Source of the DNA: Nemania diffusa
Taxonomy: Eukaryota; Ascomycota; Sordariomycetes; Xylariales; Xylariaceae
Length of the DNA: 64,000 nt
Assembly: GCA_038501195.1 (NCBI GenBank)
Contig: JBBPUQ010000003.1
Location: forward strand, 2,000,501-2,064,500
Reading direction: 5' to 3'
Below the pieces are notes generated by a model, which was given only the letters and a program-made list of their open reading frames with translations, did not search any database and was not told the DNA's origin. Every line of letters starts with the position of its first letter. Position 1 is the first letter of the stretch. Of this stretch, positions 13,901 through 30,110 are shown in pieces. Position numbers and translations under genes: made by a program.

Positions 13901-14713
13901 ATATAATTTTATATATATTATATAAAATATATTAAAAATAATAATAATATTTTATTATTTTAAATTAATTATTTTTATTTTAAATTTTTAATTATATTTT
14001 AATATATAAATTTATAATTTTAAATTTATTTTATTTATATTTTTATATTTATTATAATAATTTTAAACTATTTTTAATTAATTAATTAATTTAAATAATT
14101 ATTTTTTTTATATAAATAATTAAAAAATAAAACATAAAAGTTATTTTTAATTATAATTTTTTTATATTTTTTTTTAGTTTATTTATTTATAATTATATAT
14201 TATAATTATTAATTAATTTTAAAATAACTTTATATATTTATATATAAATTTAATTTAAATATATATATATATTAATATTATTAATATTAATATAATTTTA
14301 AATTATATTAAATATTATATTTATATAATAATTTATTTTATTATAGTTATTAATTTAAAAATATTATTATATTTAATTATAAAATAATTTATTATTAATT
14401 TTTTATTATATATATAAAATATATAAATAATAATATTTTATTAATTTTAATAGCTTTTATATAAAAATATTTTTATAAAACTTATTTTAATATAATTAAA
14501 ATATATTATTTAAAATATTATTATATATTAAATTTAAAAATATAATAAAAAAATATTAATTAAATAAATTTAAAATAATAATTTAAAAACTTTATATAAT
14601 AAATATAATTTTATATATAAAAATATAATTAAAAATAAAAATATTTAATAAATTAATTATATAAATAAAAATATATAAAAATTAATTAAATAATATAAAA
14701 ATAATAAAAAAAT

Positions 14714-14801
14714 AATAAATATTAAAATTAAAATTATTATATAAAAATAAAACGTTTAATAAATATTAAAATTAAAATTATTATATAAAAATAAAACGTT
14801 T
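14714..14801. repeat. 44-bp tandem duplication
   Basis: Two essentially identical 44-bp copies start at 14714 and 14758. Each holds ATTAAAATTAAAATTATT and ends in AAAACGTTT, including a CpG that is rare in this core. The near identity suggests a duplication later than most of the mutation. Confidence 0.8.
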
Positions 14802-15464
14802 AATAAAAATTTATAAAGTTTATAAATTATTTTAAATTTATATATATATAATTTTATTAATAAATAAAATATTAAAATTATTTAATTTTATTTTATTATT
14901 AATAAAATTTATTTAAAAAAAGTTTAAAAGAATTAAAGTTTTATAAAAATATTTATTTAATATTTTAATAATTAAAAATTTAATATAAAATAATTAAATA
15001 TTAATAAAATAATAAAATTATTATAATATTAAAATTATTATTAATTTTATTTAAATTTAAAAATTGAATTTATATAAAAAATATAATAATATAAATTTTA
15101 AATTAAAATAGTTTTATATAAAAAATAAAAATATAAATTAATAAAATTTATATATAAATATATTTATATAATTAATATTAACTATATAGTTAGTTTTATT
15201 AATTTATTAATATTTTATTAAATGTTATATTATTATAAAAAAATTATTTCAAACTATTTAATAGCTAATATTAATTTAATATATTATTTATTAATAGAAT
15301 TTATAAATTATAATATTGTTTTTAAATTTATATAATAAAATAACTTATTAATAAAAAATAAAAAAAAAAAAAAAGTTTTTATTATATATTATAATAAATA
15401 ATAATATAATCTTTTATTTAATATAATTAATATAATAAATAAAAATTAAATTATATATATAAAT

Positions 15465-15570
15465 AAAAGTTTTATTAAATAATTAAATAAATAAAAAATA
15501 TAGAAATTATTAAATTTTATAAAGTTTATAAATTATATATATATATATAAATTATTAATATATAATTTTT
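15465..15570 (-). repeat. Core repeat A, inverted copy
   Basis: The string AATTAAATAAATAAAAAATA (15481-15500) and its surroundings are the reverse complement of the stretch at about 24750-24830 and 29950-30040. It shows that the core carries this family in both orientations. Confidence 0.55.
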
Positions 15571-15773
15571 TTAATTAAATTTTGTTTTAATATATATATT
15601 TATAAATTATTTTAAATTTATATATATATATAATTATAAAATAGCTTTTATATTAAACTTTTTATTTTTTATATAAAAAATAAATTATATTTTATAGTTA
15701 TTAAAAAAAAATAAAAATTATTAATTAAATAAAAAAAATTTAATTATTATTAAATTAAAAACTTTTTATATAT

Positions 15774-15905
15774 AATATTTTTATATTTTTATATTTTTAT
15801 ATTTTTATATTTTTATATTTTTATATTTTTATATTTTTATATTTTTATATTTTTATATTTTTATATTTTTATATTTTTATATTTTTATATTTTTATATTT
15901 TATAT
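15774..15905. repeat. ATTTTTAT octanucleotide tandem repeat
   Basis: A very regular run of an 8-bp unit, about 16 copies, with no visible interruptions. The regularity means it is young compared with the mutated sequence around it. Confidence 0.9.
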
Positions 15906-16018
15906 AATATTATAAAAAATATATATAATTAAAAGTTAAAAATAAATAATTTATTTAAATATATTTTTAATATAATAGTTATAAATAATAAAAAATTTAA
16001 AATATATAAAGCTATATA

Positions 16019-16050
<32 letters not shown>

Positions 16051-17689
16051 TATTTATATAAATAATTTTAATATTAATATTAATAAATATATTAAAACTT
16101 TTAATTATATAAATAAATTATTTAATATTATATTATTATATTTATATTAAATAATTTATAATAATTTAATTAAAATAAATTAATTTATTATATTTATAAA
16201 AGTTATAATAATAAATTATATAATATAATATATATTAAAATTAAAATATTTATTTTATTTTATTATTAATTTAAAACTATTAAAAAATAATATTATATAA
16301 TATTTTTAATATTTAAAAAAATAAACAATATTATTTAAATTTTATTAATTTAATATATAAATAAAATAAATTTTATATAATTTTTTATAATTATTTTTAT
16401 ATAATAATTAATTATAATAAATATTAAATTCATTAAATTATAATTTTTCATTTATAAATAAAACAAAATAATTTAAAAAAAAAATAATATTTAAAATAAT
16501 AAAAATTATAATTATTAAATTATAATTTATATAATATATATTAAAATTTAATTATTATAAATAATATTATTTTATATAATAATTATATTAATATATTTTA
16601 ATATATTTAAATTTAAATTTGTTTTAATTAATTAAAACTTTATATATATAATTTTATTGTTTAATTTATAAATAAATTATTATTATATAATAAATATTTA
16701 TTTTATTATTAAATAATATAATATTAAATATTTAAAATAATTATATAATTATAATTTTAAATAAACTTTTTTTTAAAACTATAATAATTATATAATAAAA
16801 TTAATAAAAGAAATAATAATAAATATAAAATAAATTATTATATATAATATTTTAAAATAAAAAACTTTATTATATAAAAATTATAATAAATTTATATTAA
16901 ATTATAAAAATAATATAAATTTTTTATATAATAATATATTTTATAATAATTTAAATTTTAAAATTAAAAATAAAACAATTTAATTTTTAATAAATTTTAT
17001 ATATTTTTATTAAATATTAATATATATATATATATATTTAAAATTAAATATTATTAGCAATAAATAATTTTTATTTAAATAATTAATATAATTAAAATAT
17101 TATTTATTAAAAAAAAAGTTTTATATAAATAAATTAACTTTAATATTTTAAATATAATATTTTTATTAATATTATTATTATAAAATATAATTATATAATA
17201 AATTAATATAATAATATTTATTTTGTAATATTAATTAATTAAAAGTTATATTTAATATTAAATAAATATATATATTATTTTATTATATATTTAAAATTTT
17301 ATAAATAAAAAATATTATTATAAATAATTATAAAAGTTTTAAAAAAATATAACTAAATTAATTAATTAATTAATTATTTTCTTTATTTTTAAAGCTTATT
17401 TTAAAATTAAAAAATTAAAATTATATAAAATAATATAAAAATTAATATTAATTAAATTATGTAAATAAAAAAAAAGTTTATATTATTATATAAAATATTT
17501 ATTTTATTTTTTTAAAATAAAATTATAATATTATAATTAATATAATAAATAAAATAATTAAATTTTATTATATATAAATTAAATTATATTATTAATAAAA
17601 AATTATATTTAATTTATTATATAAAATATAAAATTTTATATATAATATAATTAAATAAAATAATTATTATAATAATTTATATAAGCTAT

Positions 17690-17990
17690 TAATTTTATAT
17701 TTAGTTTATTAATTATAAATTAAAATTTATATATTTTATTATAATATAACTTTATAATTTTTATTAATATATAAAAACTATAATTTTTAAAAAAACTTAT
17801 TTTAAAAGATTTATTTTATAAAATTTCTTTTAAAAATTTTTTAATTAAATTTTATAATTTTAATTATAACTTTATTTATAGTTTTATATATTTATATATT
17901 TTATATAATATATATATATAATTAAACTTTTTTTTTATTTTTTTTTATTTTAAATCTTTTAATTAATAAAATTATTTAATTAGTTTTTAT
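17690..17990 (+). repeat. Core repeat B, copy 1
   Basis: This block matches about 22430-22720 in direct orientation. Both share TTATTAATTATAAATTAAAA, then TTTATAATTTTTATTAAT, TTTTTAAAAAAACTTATTTT, TTTTATAATTTTAATTATAA and a TATATATATA tract followed by a poly-T run. Many of the differences are transitions and small indels. Confidence 0.7.
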
Positions 17991-20900
17991 TTTTTTTATA
18001 ATTATAATATAATTTTAAAATTAAACTTTATATTTATTAATAAATGTTTAATTTAAATATATAACTTTTATTTATTTTATATAATTTATATATTATAAAT
18101 AAATTATTTTAATTATATATTTAAAATAAAACTATTAATTTAATATATTATTTATATTTTTTAAAAAAAATGTTATTATTTAAAATTTTCAAATTAAATT
18201 TAAAAATTAATTAAATTTAATTAATTAATTAATTATAACTTTAATTATAATTTTATTTGTTATTTTATTATTTATAAAATTTATTAATAATAAAAATAAA
18301 TTTAATAAATTAATTTTATATTAACAATTAAAAATAACAAATTAAAACAATAATAGTAATTTTAATTAAAAAAAAAAGTTTATTATTAACTAAAATATAA
18401 TTATTATATATAAAATTTAAATTAACTTTTATTATTAATAAATAATTATATTATAAAAACAATTTAATTTTATTATATTTTTTAAATATAAATATAAAAG
18501 CAATATTTTTTAAAAAAAATTATAAATATTATTTTTTAGTTTTATAATATAATTATATAATTTATATTTAAAAAACAATTAATTAAATTTAATAATTAAT
18601 ATATAATTTATTAAAATAAAACGAAAATCAAAGTTATATATTTTAAAAAATTTATTAATAATTAAAATAAATTTATTAATAAATTTAAAAAAAAATAAAA
18701 CTATTTTTTATAATAAAAAAAGTTAAATATATTATTTGTTTTTTTAATTTAAAAAACTTATTTTATAATTAATAAAAGTTTATTATTAATTTATTATTTA
18801 ATTATTTAATAATATTTAATAATATCACTAAAATAATTTAAATATTAATTATTATTTATTATAATTTAAATTAAATTATAATAATTTAATTATTTTTTAT
18901 TAAATATTATTATAAACTTTTTAAATAATTAAATATTTATTAATTTATTTTATATTTTAATAGTTTTATTTAAAACATTTAAATATTAATTTCAAAAATA
19001 AAAATTTTAAAACTAATATTAATTTATATTTTATATATAAAAAATGTTATAATATAATTATTAATAATTATTAAAAAAAAAAAATTAAAAAAATTAAACT
19101 TTAAATATAAATAATTTTAAAAAAAGTTTTTATTTTAATAATAAATTTAATAAAATTGAAAAAAACATTAAATTTTTTTAAAATAATAAATATAAAAAAT
19201 TAACTAATAATTAAAAAAAATATATTAAAATATAAATTAATTTAAAAACTTAAATATTAATTTAAAACTAAAATTATTAAATTAAAAAAACTAATATTAT
19301 TAATTAATTTTTATAATAAAATAATTAATAAAATAAATTAAATATTAATAATTATTTTAAAAATTTAAAGTTATTAATATTAATTATTAAAATAAAACAT
19401 TTTAATAAATTATTAATATAAATAAATTATTTAATTTAATAATATTTTTATTTTTATATAATTGTTTTTTATAATTATTATTTTATTAAAAACTAAAATT
19501 AAAAAAACAATTAATTTAAAAATTTAATAAATTATAAATTAATATAATAAAATAAAATAAACTTAAATATAAAATTTAAATTAAAAAAAAAAACTTTAAA
19601 TAATATTAAAAAATGTTATAATATAATATATTAATTAATAATTTAATTTAAAATTTTAAAATTTATATTAATAATATAAAAATTATAATTTAATTAAAAT
19701 AAAATTATATAAATAATTTAAATTAAATTTATTAAAAAAAAGTTAATATATTTAATAAATTAATTTTAATTTAATATATTATAAAAATATTTAATATTAA
19801 TTAAATTATTAATATTAATATTTTTTATAAAAAATAATAAAAAACTTTTAATAATAAATTAATATTATTTTTATTTAATAAAAATTTAAAATATAATAAA
19901 TTTATAAAATAGTTAATATTTAAAAAATTAATTTATTTAAATTTTCTTTTTTTAAATTTAATTAATTAAAATATTATTGTTTTAATTTAATTATAATATA
20001 GTTTTAAAATTTAATAATAAATTTAAAAATGATAGCTTTTTATAATATTATATATTAATTTAATATATTTTTTTAAAATAAAAAATAAAAAAACTATTAA
20101 AATTAAAATTTATTAAATTAAATATAAATTTAAATATAATATTTATTTTATTAATATTTAAATTAAATATTAATTTTTAATAATAAAATTAATAGTTAAA
20201 AAATTAAATTATTTAACTTTTTAATTTAAAAAATATATTTAAAATTTAATATTATTAATAATTAAATTTTATTTTTAAATTATAATTTAAATTAAACTTA
20301 AAATTTTTAATTAAATAATATTATTATTTAATTTAAAAATAAAACTTATATAATAATAAAATTTTATTAATATATATATTAATAATATTTTAATTTATTT
20401 TAAAATTATTATTATAAAGTATTTAAATATAATTTTAAAAATTAACTAAAATATTAAAATAAATTTAAAAAAATTAAAACAATTAAAAATTAAAGATTTT
20501 AAAATTTTAAAATTTTAAAAAAATATTTTTTTATTATATTAATAATATTTTTAAATTATTTATATAATTATTTAAAAAAAATTATAAATAAATATTAAAT
20601 TTAAATTAATATAAAACTTTTAAAATAATAAAAAAACTAATTATATTAATTTTAATATATATTAAAATAAATATTTTATATAATATAATTAAAAAAAATT
20701 ATTTAATAAAATTAAAAAAAAAAAAAACAAGTTATTAATTATTTTTTAAAAATTATAACTTTATATAAATAAATTTATTTTATATAAAATTAAAAAATAT
20801 TAATATTAATATAATTTTTTAAATATTATTATTTTAAATTATTAAATATATAGTTTTAAATAATTATTAATTATTAATTATTAATTTATTAATTAATTAA

Positions 20901-22429
20901 AAAAGCTTTTTTAATAAATTAAATTAAATAAATAAACTTTTTAAATAATTTTAACATTATTTTTTAATATTAATAAAAAAAAAACAATTTTATAAATAAT
21001 ATATTTTTTTTAAAAAAAATTAATTTATTAATAATTAAAACTTAAAATAAAATAAAAAAACTTTTATATTTATTAAATTAAATATAATTAAAAATTTTAT
21101 AATTATTTTTTAATTTATTAAAATAAAAATATTAGTTATAAAAAATAATAATTTAATTAATTTAATTTAAAAAAAAAATATAATTTTAAATTTAAAAAGT
21201 TATAATAAATAAAATTATTTTTTTTAAATTATTTTATTATAAAAAATATATAAATTAATATTAATAATTTATTAAAATTAAATTAAATTAATATAAATAT
21301 TTAAATAAATTTATTATTAGTTTTTTTTAAAAAAAAAATTATATTAATATATTAACAATTGTTATAAATATAAATATAATAAAAAAATAAAAAAAAAATT
21401 TCAAAATTATTATATTTAATATTTATATTATAAAATATTTAAAAATATATAATAATAAATAATAAAAATATATTTTTAAACTAATATAAATATAATTATA
21501 TATAATTAATTATGAATAAATTTAATAAAATTATTGTTATTTTATTTAATTAAAAAATAAATAATATAAAAAAACTAATATTTAAATATTATTATATATT
21601 ATATTATATTTTTAATAATATAAAACTATTTATTTTAAAATTTATAAAAATATTAAATTTATTAATAAATATTAAATATAAATAAAATAATATTTATTAT
21701 TTTTAAATATAAAATATTATAAAAAAATAAATTATAATTTAAATTAAAAATTATATTTTTATATAAATAAATATTTGTTAATTTTAAATTTTATATATAA
21801 TTTTTTATAATGTTTAAAATTAAATTTTAAAATTATTTAATTTTTATAGTTAAAAAAAAATTTATTAATAAATAAATTAAATAAATATAAAAACTAATTA
21901 TTTAAATATAATAAATTTAAAAATTTATATATAAAGTTATTAAAATTATATAAAAAAATAAAAAAATTTAAATTAATAAAAAATAAAAGTTTATTAATTT
22001 TTTTAAATATAATAAAATATAGTTATAAATTAAATATATTAAATTTATATAAAAATAAAAACTTATTTTATATAAATAAATTAAAACAAATAAATAATAA
22101 TTAAATATTATAATAATTATAAAATTTAATATTAATTAAAAAAATTAATAATCAATTAAAATTTAAAATAAATTAAATATTAAAATTAAAATAAAATAAA
22201 AATTTAATAATATTTAATATTTTATAAAAAACTTTAAAAATATATTTATTATATTAAATTAATATTATTTAAATTAATTTATTAAATTAAAATTATTAAT
22301 TAAATTATAAAACTAAATAAAATTAAAAATTATAAATAAATTTATAAAAAAGTATAAAAATAATAATAAAATATTTAATTTAAATATTATATTTATTTAA
22401 TTTTTAAAATAAATAATATAATAATTTAT

Positions 22430-22720
22430 ATAAATTATTAATTATAAATTAAAACTTATATATTTAATTATAATAAAATTTTATAATTTTTATTAATTTA
22501 TAAAAATTATTATTTTTAAAAAAACTTATTTTATAAAATTTATAATAAAAAAACTTTAATTAAATTTTATAATTTTAATTATAATTTTATTTATAATTTT
22601 ATTTATAATTTTATATATTTATATAATTTATATAATATATATATATAATTTAAGTTTTTTTTTTTTTTTTTTAAAGTTTTTAATTAATAAAATTATTTAA
22701 TTAATTTTTATATTTATTAT
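22430..22720 (+). repeat. Core repeat B, copy 2
   Basis: Direct copy of 17690-17990, about 4.7 kb downstream. This spacing is close to that of core repeat A (about 4.7 to 5.2 kb), which suggests ancestral units of roughly 5 kb. Confidence 0.7.
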
Positions 22721-24594
22721 AATTATAACAGTTATTTTAATAAAAATAAACTTTATATTATAATAAATTTTATTAATAATAAAATAAAAATAAATACTAA
22801 AAATAAATTAAAATTTAAATTAAATAAATTTTTTTTATTAATTTTAAACTAGTTTTTTATTTTATATTATATTTTTAAATTTAATATATAATTTTATTTT
22901 ATATAATATATTTTAATATAGTTTTTTTTAAATTATTAAATAATTATAATTTTAATATAAAAATAAATTAAAAAAGTTTTATTATATTTATTAATAATTA
23001 ATATTTAAATTATATAATAAAAATAAAATAATATAATTAAACAAAAGTTTTTTAAATTAAATTTATATAAAATATAAATAAAAAAATGTTTAAATTATAT
23101 TAAACTATAAAAATAATAATAAAATTTAAATTTATATATAAACTTTAATAATTTATTATAACTTTAAAACTATTATTAATATAAAATTATGAAATATTAT
23201 TTAATTATATATATAATTATATAAAAAATTAAATTAAAAATATTTATATTTATTTATTAAAAATAAATATTTTATAAATATTATATAATTATTATTAAAA
23301 ATTAAATATAAAAATTTTAATATATAATTTATATTTAATATATATTTAAAAAAATAACTTTATAAATTTATAATTAAAACTTTTAAAAAATAATATTTTT
23401 AATATTATATTTAAATTGTTTTTATATAAAATTAAAACTAAAATTAATATTTAAATAATTTATTAAATTTATAAAAATAAAATTTATATAAATAAATTAA
23501 TTTTTTTTATTTATAAAAATAATTATTAATAATATATTATTTTTATATATTAATTATTATATAAATTTAAAAATTATTAAAAATAATATTAAAAAATTAA
23601 ACTTATAAATATAATAATAAATTAATAATATATAAAAAAATTATAATTAATATTTTTAAATTTTAATTAAATAAAAATATAAATTTTTAATTTAAATTTA
23701 TAATTATATTAAATTATAAAAACTTTATAAAAAATAATAATATTTATTAAATTTTAATTAAAAATAAATATATTTTTTTAATATATTAATAAATAAAATA
23801 ATTAATAAATTTAATTAAATAATTATATTATTAATTAAATATAAAAAAACAATTTAATATAAATAAATTAATTATTTAAATAAAAATATATATAAATTAA
23901 TTAATATTAAAATTAAAATTAAAGTTTATATATAAAAAGAATTATTAAAAAATTAAATAAATAAAAAATAAAAAAAAATATTATATTTAAATTATATAAT
24001 TATTATATAAATAAATTAATTTAAAATATATTATAATTTTAATTATAAAATATTAAATATAAATATATTTATATATAATTTAAATTTATTATATATTAAA
24101 AAAAATATTAATAAATTTATTATTATAAATTTTAAATTAATAATATTATATTAAAAAAACTTTTATATAAATTTAATAATAAATAAATAATATATTAATA
24201 ATAAAAAAAATTTAATATATATTTATATTATAAAAACTTTTTATTTTAATAAAATAAAATAATTAATAAAATTTAATAAATATTAAAATTAAAAATATTA
24301 TTTAAAATTTTTTATTAAATTAATAATTTAATTTAATTTATATTTTTAAATATATAATTAAAAGTTTAATTATATTATTAAATAAATATTAAATAATTTT
24401 TATTTTATAATTTATAAATTTTATAAATTTTATATAAATAAATATTAATTTAAAATTTAAAGTTAATATATATAAATAAAGTTTTATTAATATTAAAAAG
24501 TTTATTTTAAAAAATATTTATTATATTTATAAATATTTAATAAATAAATTAATATAATAAAACTTTTATTATAATTTATTATTAATTAAATTAT

Positions 24595-24900
24595 TAATAA
24601 AACGTTTTATATATATATATATAAAAAGATTTAAAATAATTTATAAAGTTTAAAGTTTATTTTTAAGTTTTAAAGTTTTACATTAATTTATATATATATT
24701 TTATAAAAAAAAATATAATTAAAAAAGTTATATATAAATTATTTATATATATATATATATAAAATTTATAAATTTTATAAATTTTAATAAATTTTTATAT
24801 TTTTTATTTATTTAATTATTTAATAAAAATTTTAGTTTAAATTTTAATTATATATATTTAATATATATATATAAATTTTATTAAATTATTAATTTAATAT
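24595..24900 (+). repeat. Core repeat A, copy 1
   Basis: About 300 bp starting at ATTAATAAAACGTTTTATAT and ending near ATTAAATTATTAATTTAATA. It matches 29797-30110 almost base for base, differing largely by A/G and T/C changes. It also marks where plus-strand composition appears to shift from A-biased to T-biased. Confidence 0.8.
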
Positions 24901-27900
24901 TAAAGCTTTTTTTTTTTATATAATAATTTTAATTTTAATATTAATTAATTTTTTGTTATTTTTTTTTATTATTTAATCGATTTATATATATTTTTATTTA
25001 TATAATTTATTTATTTATATTAATTAGTTTTTTTACTATTTAATTAAATATTTTTTTTATATTAATATTTATTAAGTTATTTTTATTATTAATTTAATAT
25101 ATTTTTATAATTTTATAATGTTTATATATTTTTTAAATTAATATAATATTAATTATAAGTTATTTTTTTTATATAATTTTTAATTTAATTAAATATTTAT
25201 ATAAAAATTTAAAATTGATATATATAACTAATAATATAATTAATAGCTTTATTATATAAATAATTTTTAAAAAAATTATATTAAATATAATAATATAATT
25301 AAATTTATTAATTATATTATATAATTTATTTATTAATATATTATATATAATTTATTTATATTTAATTAAATTTTAATAAATAATTTAAATTTTTATTATT
25401 TATAAATATTTTATTAATAAAAATAAAAATTTTTATATAACTAAAATTTAAAAATATATAATATAATTTTTATTATATATTATTAATTTATTATTATATT
25501 TATATATTTAATATTTTAATTTTATTTTTTAATAGTTTTTAAATTTATATATTAATTAATAAGTTATATAATATTTTTAATTAATATATCAATATAATAT
25601 ATATATTTTAAATTTATTAAATAATATATTATTAAAAATAGTTTTTTATATAAAAATTAATAATATATAATTATTTGATTTATTTTTATTAAATAAAAAA
25701 AAAAATCATATTTATTTATTTAGATTTTATTTTTATTAAATTTAATAAAATATTTAAATATTAATTTTATTTTTAGTTTTATATAAAATAATAACTTAGT
25801 TTTTTTTTTATATAAAAATTTTTTAAATATAATATTAAAAATATTATTTATTTAAAGTTTTATAATTATAAATTTATTAAATTATTTTTTAATATATAAT
25901 AAATATAAATTATATTTAAATATTTTTATATTTAATTTTTAATAATAATATTTATAATAAATTTTATATTAATATAATTTTAATTTAATTAATTTATATA
26001 ATAATTATATAATTTAAAATATAATATTTATTAAATTTTAGTTTTTTAGTTTTTTTAATAAATAAATATAAATTTTATAGTTTAATTTATTATATAATTA
26101 TATATATATTTCAAAAATATTTTATAATTTTATATATATATATTATAGTTTTAAATTAATAATAATTTTAAAACTATAATAAATTATTAATTTATATATT
26201 AAATTATTAATATTTATATAAAAATTTAAACTTTGTTATTATTTTTATAATTTTATATAATTTAATTATTTTATTTTTAACTTTTTATATAAATTTAATT
26301 TAAAAAGTTTTTATTTAATTATATTAATTTAAATTATATTATATAAATTAAAATATATTTTAAATTATTAATATATTTATTTTAATTATATTTAATTATT
26401 TAAAAAATATATTAAATATAATAATTATATTATTTTATTTTAATTATATAATTAAAATATAATTATTAATTTTTTTTAATATAAAATATTAATTGTTAAT
26501 AAATATAAATAACTTTTTTAGTTTATTTTTATATTAAAGTTATAACTATTTAATAATTTAAAAAAAATTATATAAAAAGATATTTTTTTTATATAATAAA
26601 TTAAATATAATTTTTTATTAATAATATAGTTTAATTTATATATAATAAAATTTAGTTAATTTATTTATTATATTAATTATAATATTATAATTTTTAATTA
26701 TAAAAATTTTATATAATTTTATTTAGTTTTTATATTTTTTTTATATTATAATTTTATTTTAAAAAAATAAAAAAAATATTTTATATAATAATATTAATTT
26801 ATTTTTAATTTATATAATTTAGTTAATATTAATTTTTATATAAATATTTTTTAATATTTTTATATTTTTTTATATAGTTTTTACTTTTTAAATAATTTTT
26901 AATAAAAAAAATAAATCGCTATTAATTTTAAAATAAACTTTAAAAATTAATAAAATAAATATAAAACTATTTAAATTAATTATATTATTTTAAACATTTA
27001 TAATTATTTATAATATTATTTTTTTATTTATATAATAATTGATTTTTTTATATAAAATATTAAATATATAATAAAATAATATATCTATTTATTTAATTTT
27101 TTTAATAATTTAATATATTTTAATAAATATTTTTTTATATAAAGTTTTAATTAGTTATATATTATTATAAAATTTTTTAAATAAAAAATTTATATTAAAA
27201 TTATATATAATATAATTAAATAACTTTTAATATATTAAAATTTAATATTAATATAATATATTTTAAATATTATATATATTTAAAAACTTTAAAAATTTAG
27301 CTATTTAAAATAAAATATTTATATTTATTATATATAAAATTAATTATTTATTAATTTATATAATATTAATAATAATTTTATAATTAAAATTATATTTATT
27401 TTTTAATAAAAATTTAAATTTTTTTAAAATTTAATTATATAATTAATAATAATAATAAAATCTTTTAATTTTTTAAAATATTAAAATATTAATATTATTA
27501 TATTTAATTTTTTATAATAATTTTATAAATTTTTTTATATAAAAATATTTAAATTAACAATATAATTTTTAAAACTTTTATTTTATAAAATAATTTATAG
27601 TTTTTAATTAGTTAATATTAAAAAATAAATATTTTTATTTTTATATAATTAATATTATTATATTATTTTATTATATAATTATATTTTATATATTATTAAA
27701 ATAAATATATAATTAATTTATATTTTATAATAATAATAAAAATAAAATTAATATATTTAAAATATAAAATTTAATTAATTTAATTAATATTAAAATTATT
27801 ATAATATTTATAATTTTAAAACTTTTAATATTATTAAATTAAATTATTATATTATTTAAAATTTAGTTTATTTATATAAAAAAGTTTTTTTATATAAAAG

Positions 27901-29796
27901 TTTTAGTTTAAATTTTTTTAATAATTAAAATTTTAGCTATATTAATATTTTATAAAATATTTTAATATTTTATATTATATTAATTATTTAAATAAAAATT
28001 ATTTAGTATTAATATTTAATTTTAAATATATATATATTTTTTTTATTATATAATAAAAATATATTAAATTTATTAAAAATTAAACTGTTTTATTTTTAGT
28101 TTTAAAATTTAAATTGTTATTAAATTTATTATTATATAAAAAGTTTTTATTACTTTTATAATTTAATATAAATATATTATATTTTTTATATAATAAAGTT
28201 TTTTATTTTAAAATATTATATATAATAAAATATTACTTTTTTATTTTTAATTTTTTTTATTAATTATAATTAATAAATTAATAATTAAGCTTTTTATAAA
28301 TAAAACATTTTTTATTATTTTTATTATTTTTATTATATAATTATTATAGTTTTTAGTAAAAAATTTTTTTAAAGCTATAATTATATAATTATTTTAAATA
28401 TTTAATATTATATTATTTATTAATAAAATAAATATTTATTATATAATAATAGTTTATTTTTTAATTAAAAAAAATCTATAATATTATTTATAAATTAAAA
28501 AATAAAGCTTTATATATAAATTTTTAATTAATTAAAATAAATTTAAGCTTAAATATATTAAAATATATTTATATAATTATTATATAAAATTATATTTTTT
28601 TATAATAGCTAAATTTTAAAATATATTATATAAATTAAAATTTATTAATTATAGTTTTTAATATTTTAAATATTATTTTTATTAAATTATTTTATTTTAT
28701 TTATATAAAAATAATAATAATTTAGTTAGTTTAATATTAATTATAATTAATTATTATATTAAAATAATTATTAAATATTATATAAATTTTAATTTATTTA
28801 TATATTAAATTAATATAATTAAAATAATATTATTTAGCTTTTTTTTTTAATATAAAAAAAAATAGTATATAATATTATTTTTTAATAATTTTAAATTAAT
28901 AATATATTAAAATAAAAATTCAAGTTTTATTATATAATATATTATATAATTTATTATTATAATTTTAATTAAACTATTATATTTTAATAAATATAATAAA
29001 TTAAGCTGTTTTAATTAAATTATTATAAATAATTTAAATAAAAAGAATTTTATATAATCGATTTTTATATATAAATAAAAATATAAAATATATAATAAAA
29101 ATTTTAAAAGTAAATATAAATTTTTAAATTTTTATTTATATAAAGAAAATAAATATTTAATTATTTATATTAAATATTAAAATTTATTGTAAATATTTAT
29201 ATAAACTGTTTTTTTTTAATTTTTAATAATATATAGTTATATAAATATTATATAAAATATATTATTAATTTTATAAATTTTAAAAAAATATTAAAATTAA
29301 TAGTTATATTTTAATATTTTAAATCTGTTTTTTTTTTTAAATCTTTATTTAAATATTACTATTTTTAGCTATATTTTTATATATAAAGTTATTTTTATTA
29401 TATAAAGCTATTAAATTGTTATTTTAAATTTATTTAATTATTATAGCTATTATTATTATTACTGCTTTTATTATTAATATTAATATAATTATAAAAAATA
29501 AAAATTATAAAATAAATAAAATAATTAAAAAAATAAATATATAAAATAACTTATAGTTTTATTAATTTTTATATAAAAATTAATTAAATTATTATAAAAA
29601 AAACTTTAATTTTTTAATAGTTAAGTTTTATTTATTTAATAATTAATTTAATATATTTTTAATTAATTAATAAAAATAGTAATTTATTTTTTATATAAAA
29701 AAAAAAAAAAATATATAGTACAAAAGTTATTTTTAATAATAATTAATTTCTGCTTTTTTATTTTATTAATTTATAATTATATTTTATAATTATTAA

Positions 29797-30110
29797 TTAA
29801 TATTAATAAAACTTTATATATATATATATATAAAAAGATTTAAAATAATTTATAAAATTTAAATTTTATTTTTAAATTTTAAAGTTTTATATTAATTTAT
29901 ATATATATTTTATAAAAAAAAATATAACTAAAAAAGTTATATATAAATTATTTATATATATATATATATAAAATTTATAAGTTTTATAAATTTTAATAAG
30001 TTTTTATATTTTTTATTTATTTAATTATTTAATAAAAATTATAATTTAAGTTTTAATTGTATATATTTAGTATATATATATAAGTTTTATTAAATTATTA
30101 GTTTAATATA
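29797..30110 (+). repeat. Core repeat A, copy 2
   Basis: Near-identical direct copy of 24595-24900, 5.2 kb downstream. The sequences between the copies (25.0-29.8 kb) and after this copy (31.9-34.5 kb) also share blocks, for example near 26480-26620 and 32720-32820, and near 27190-27270 and 33085-33160. They look like two decayed tandem units. Confidence 0.8.
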
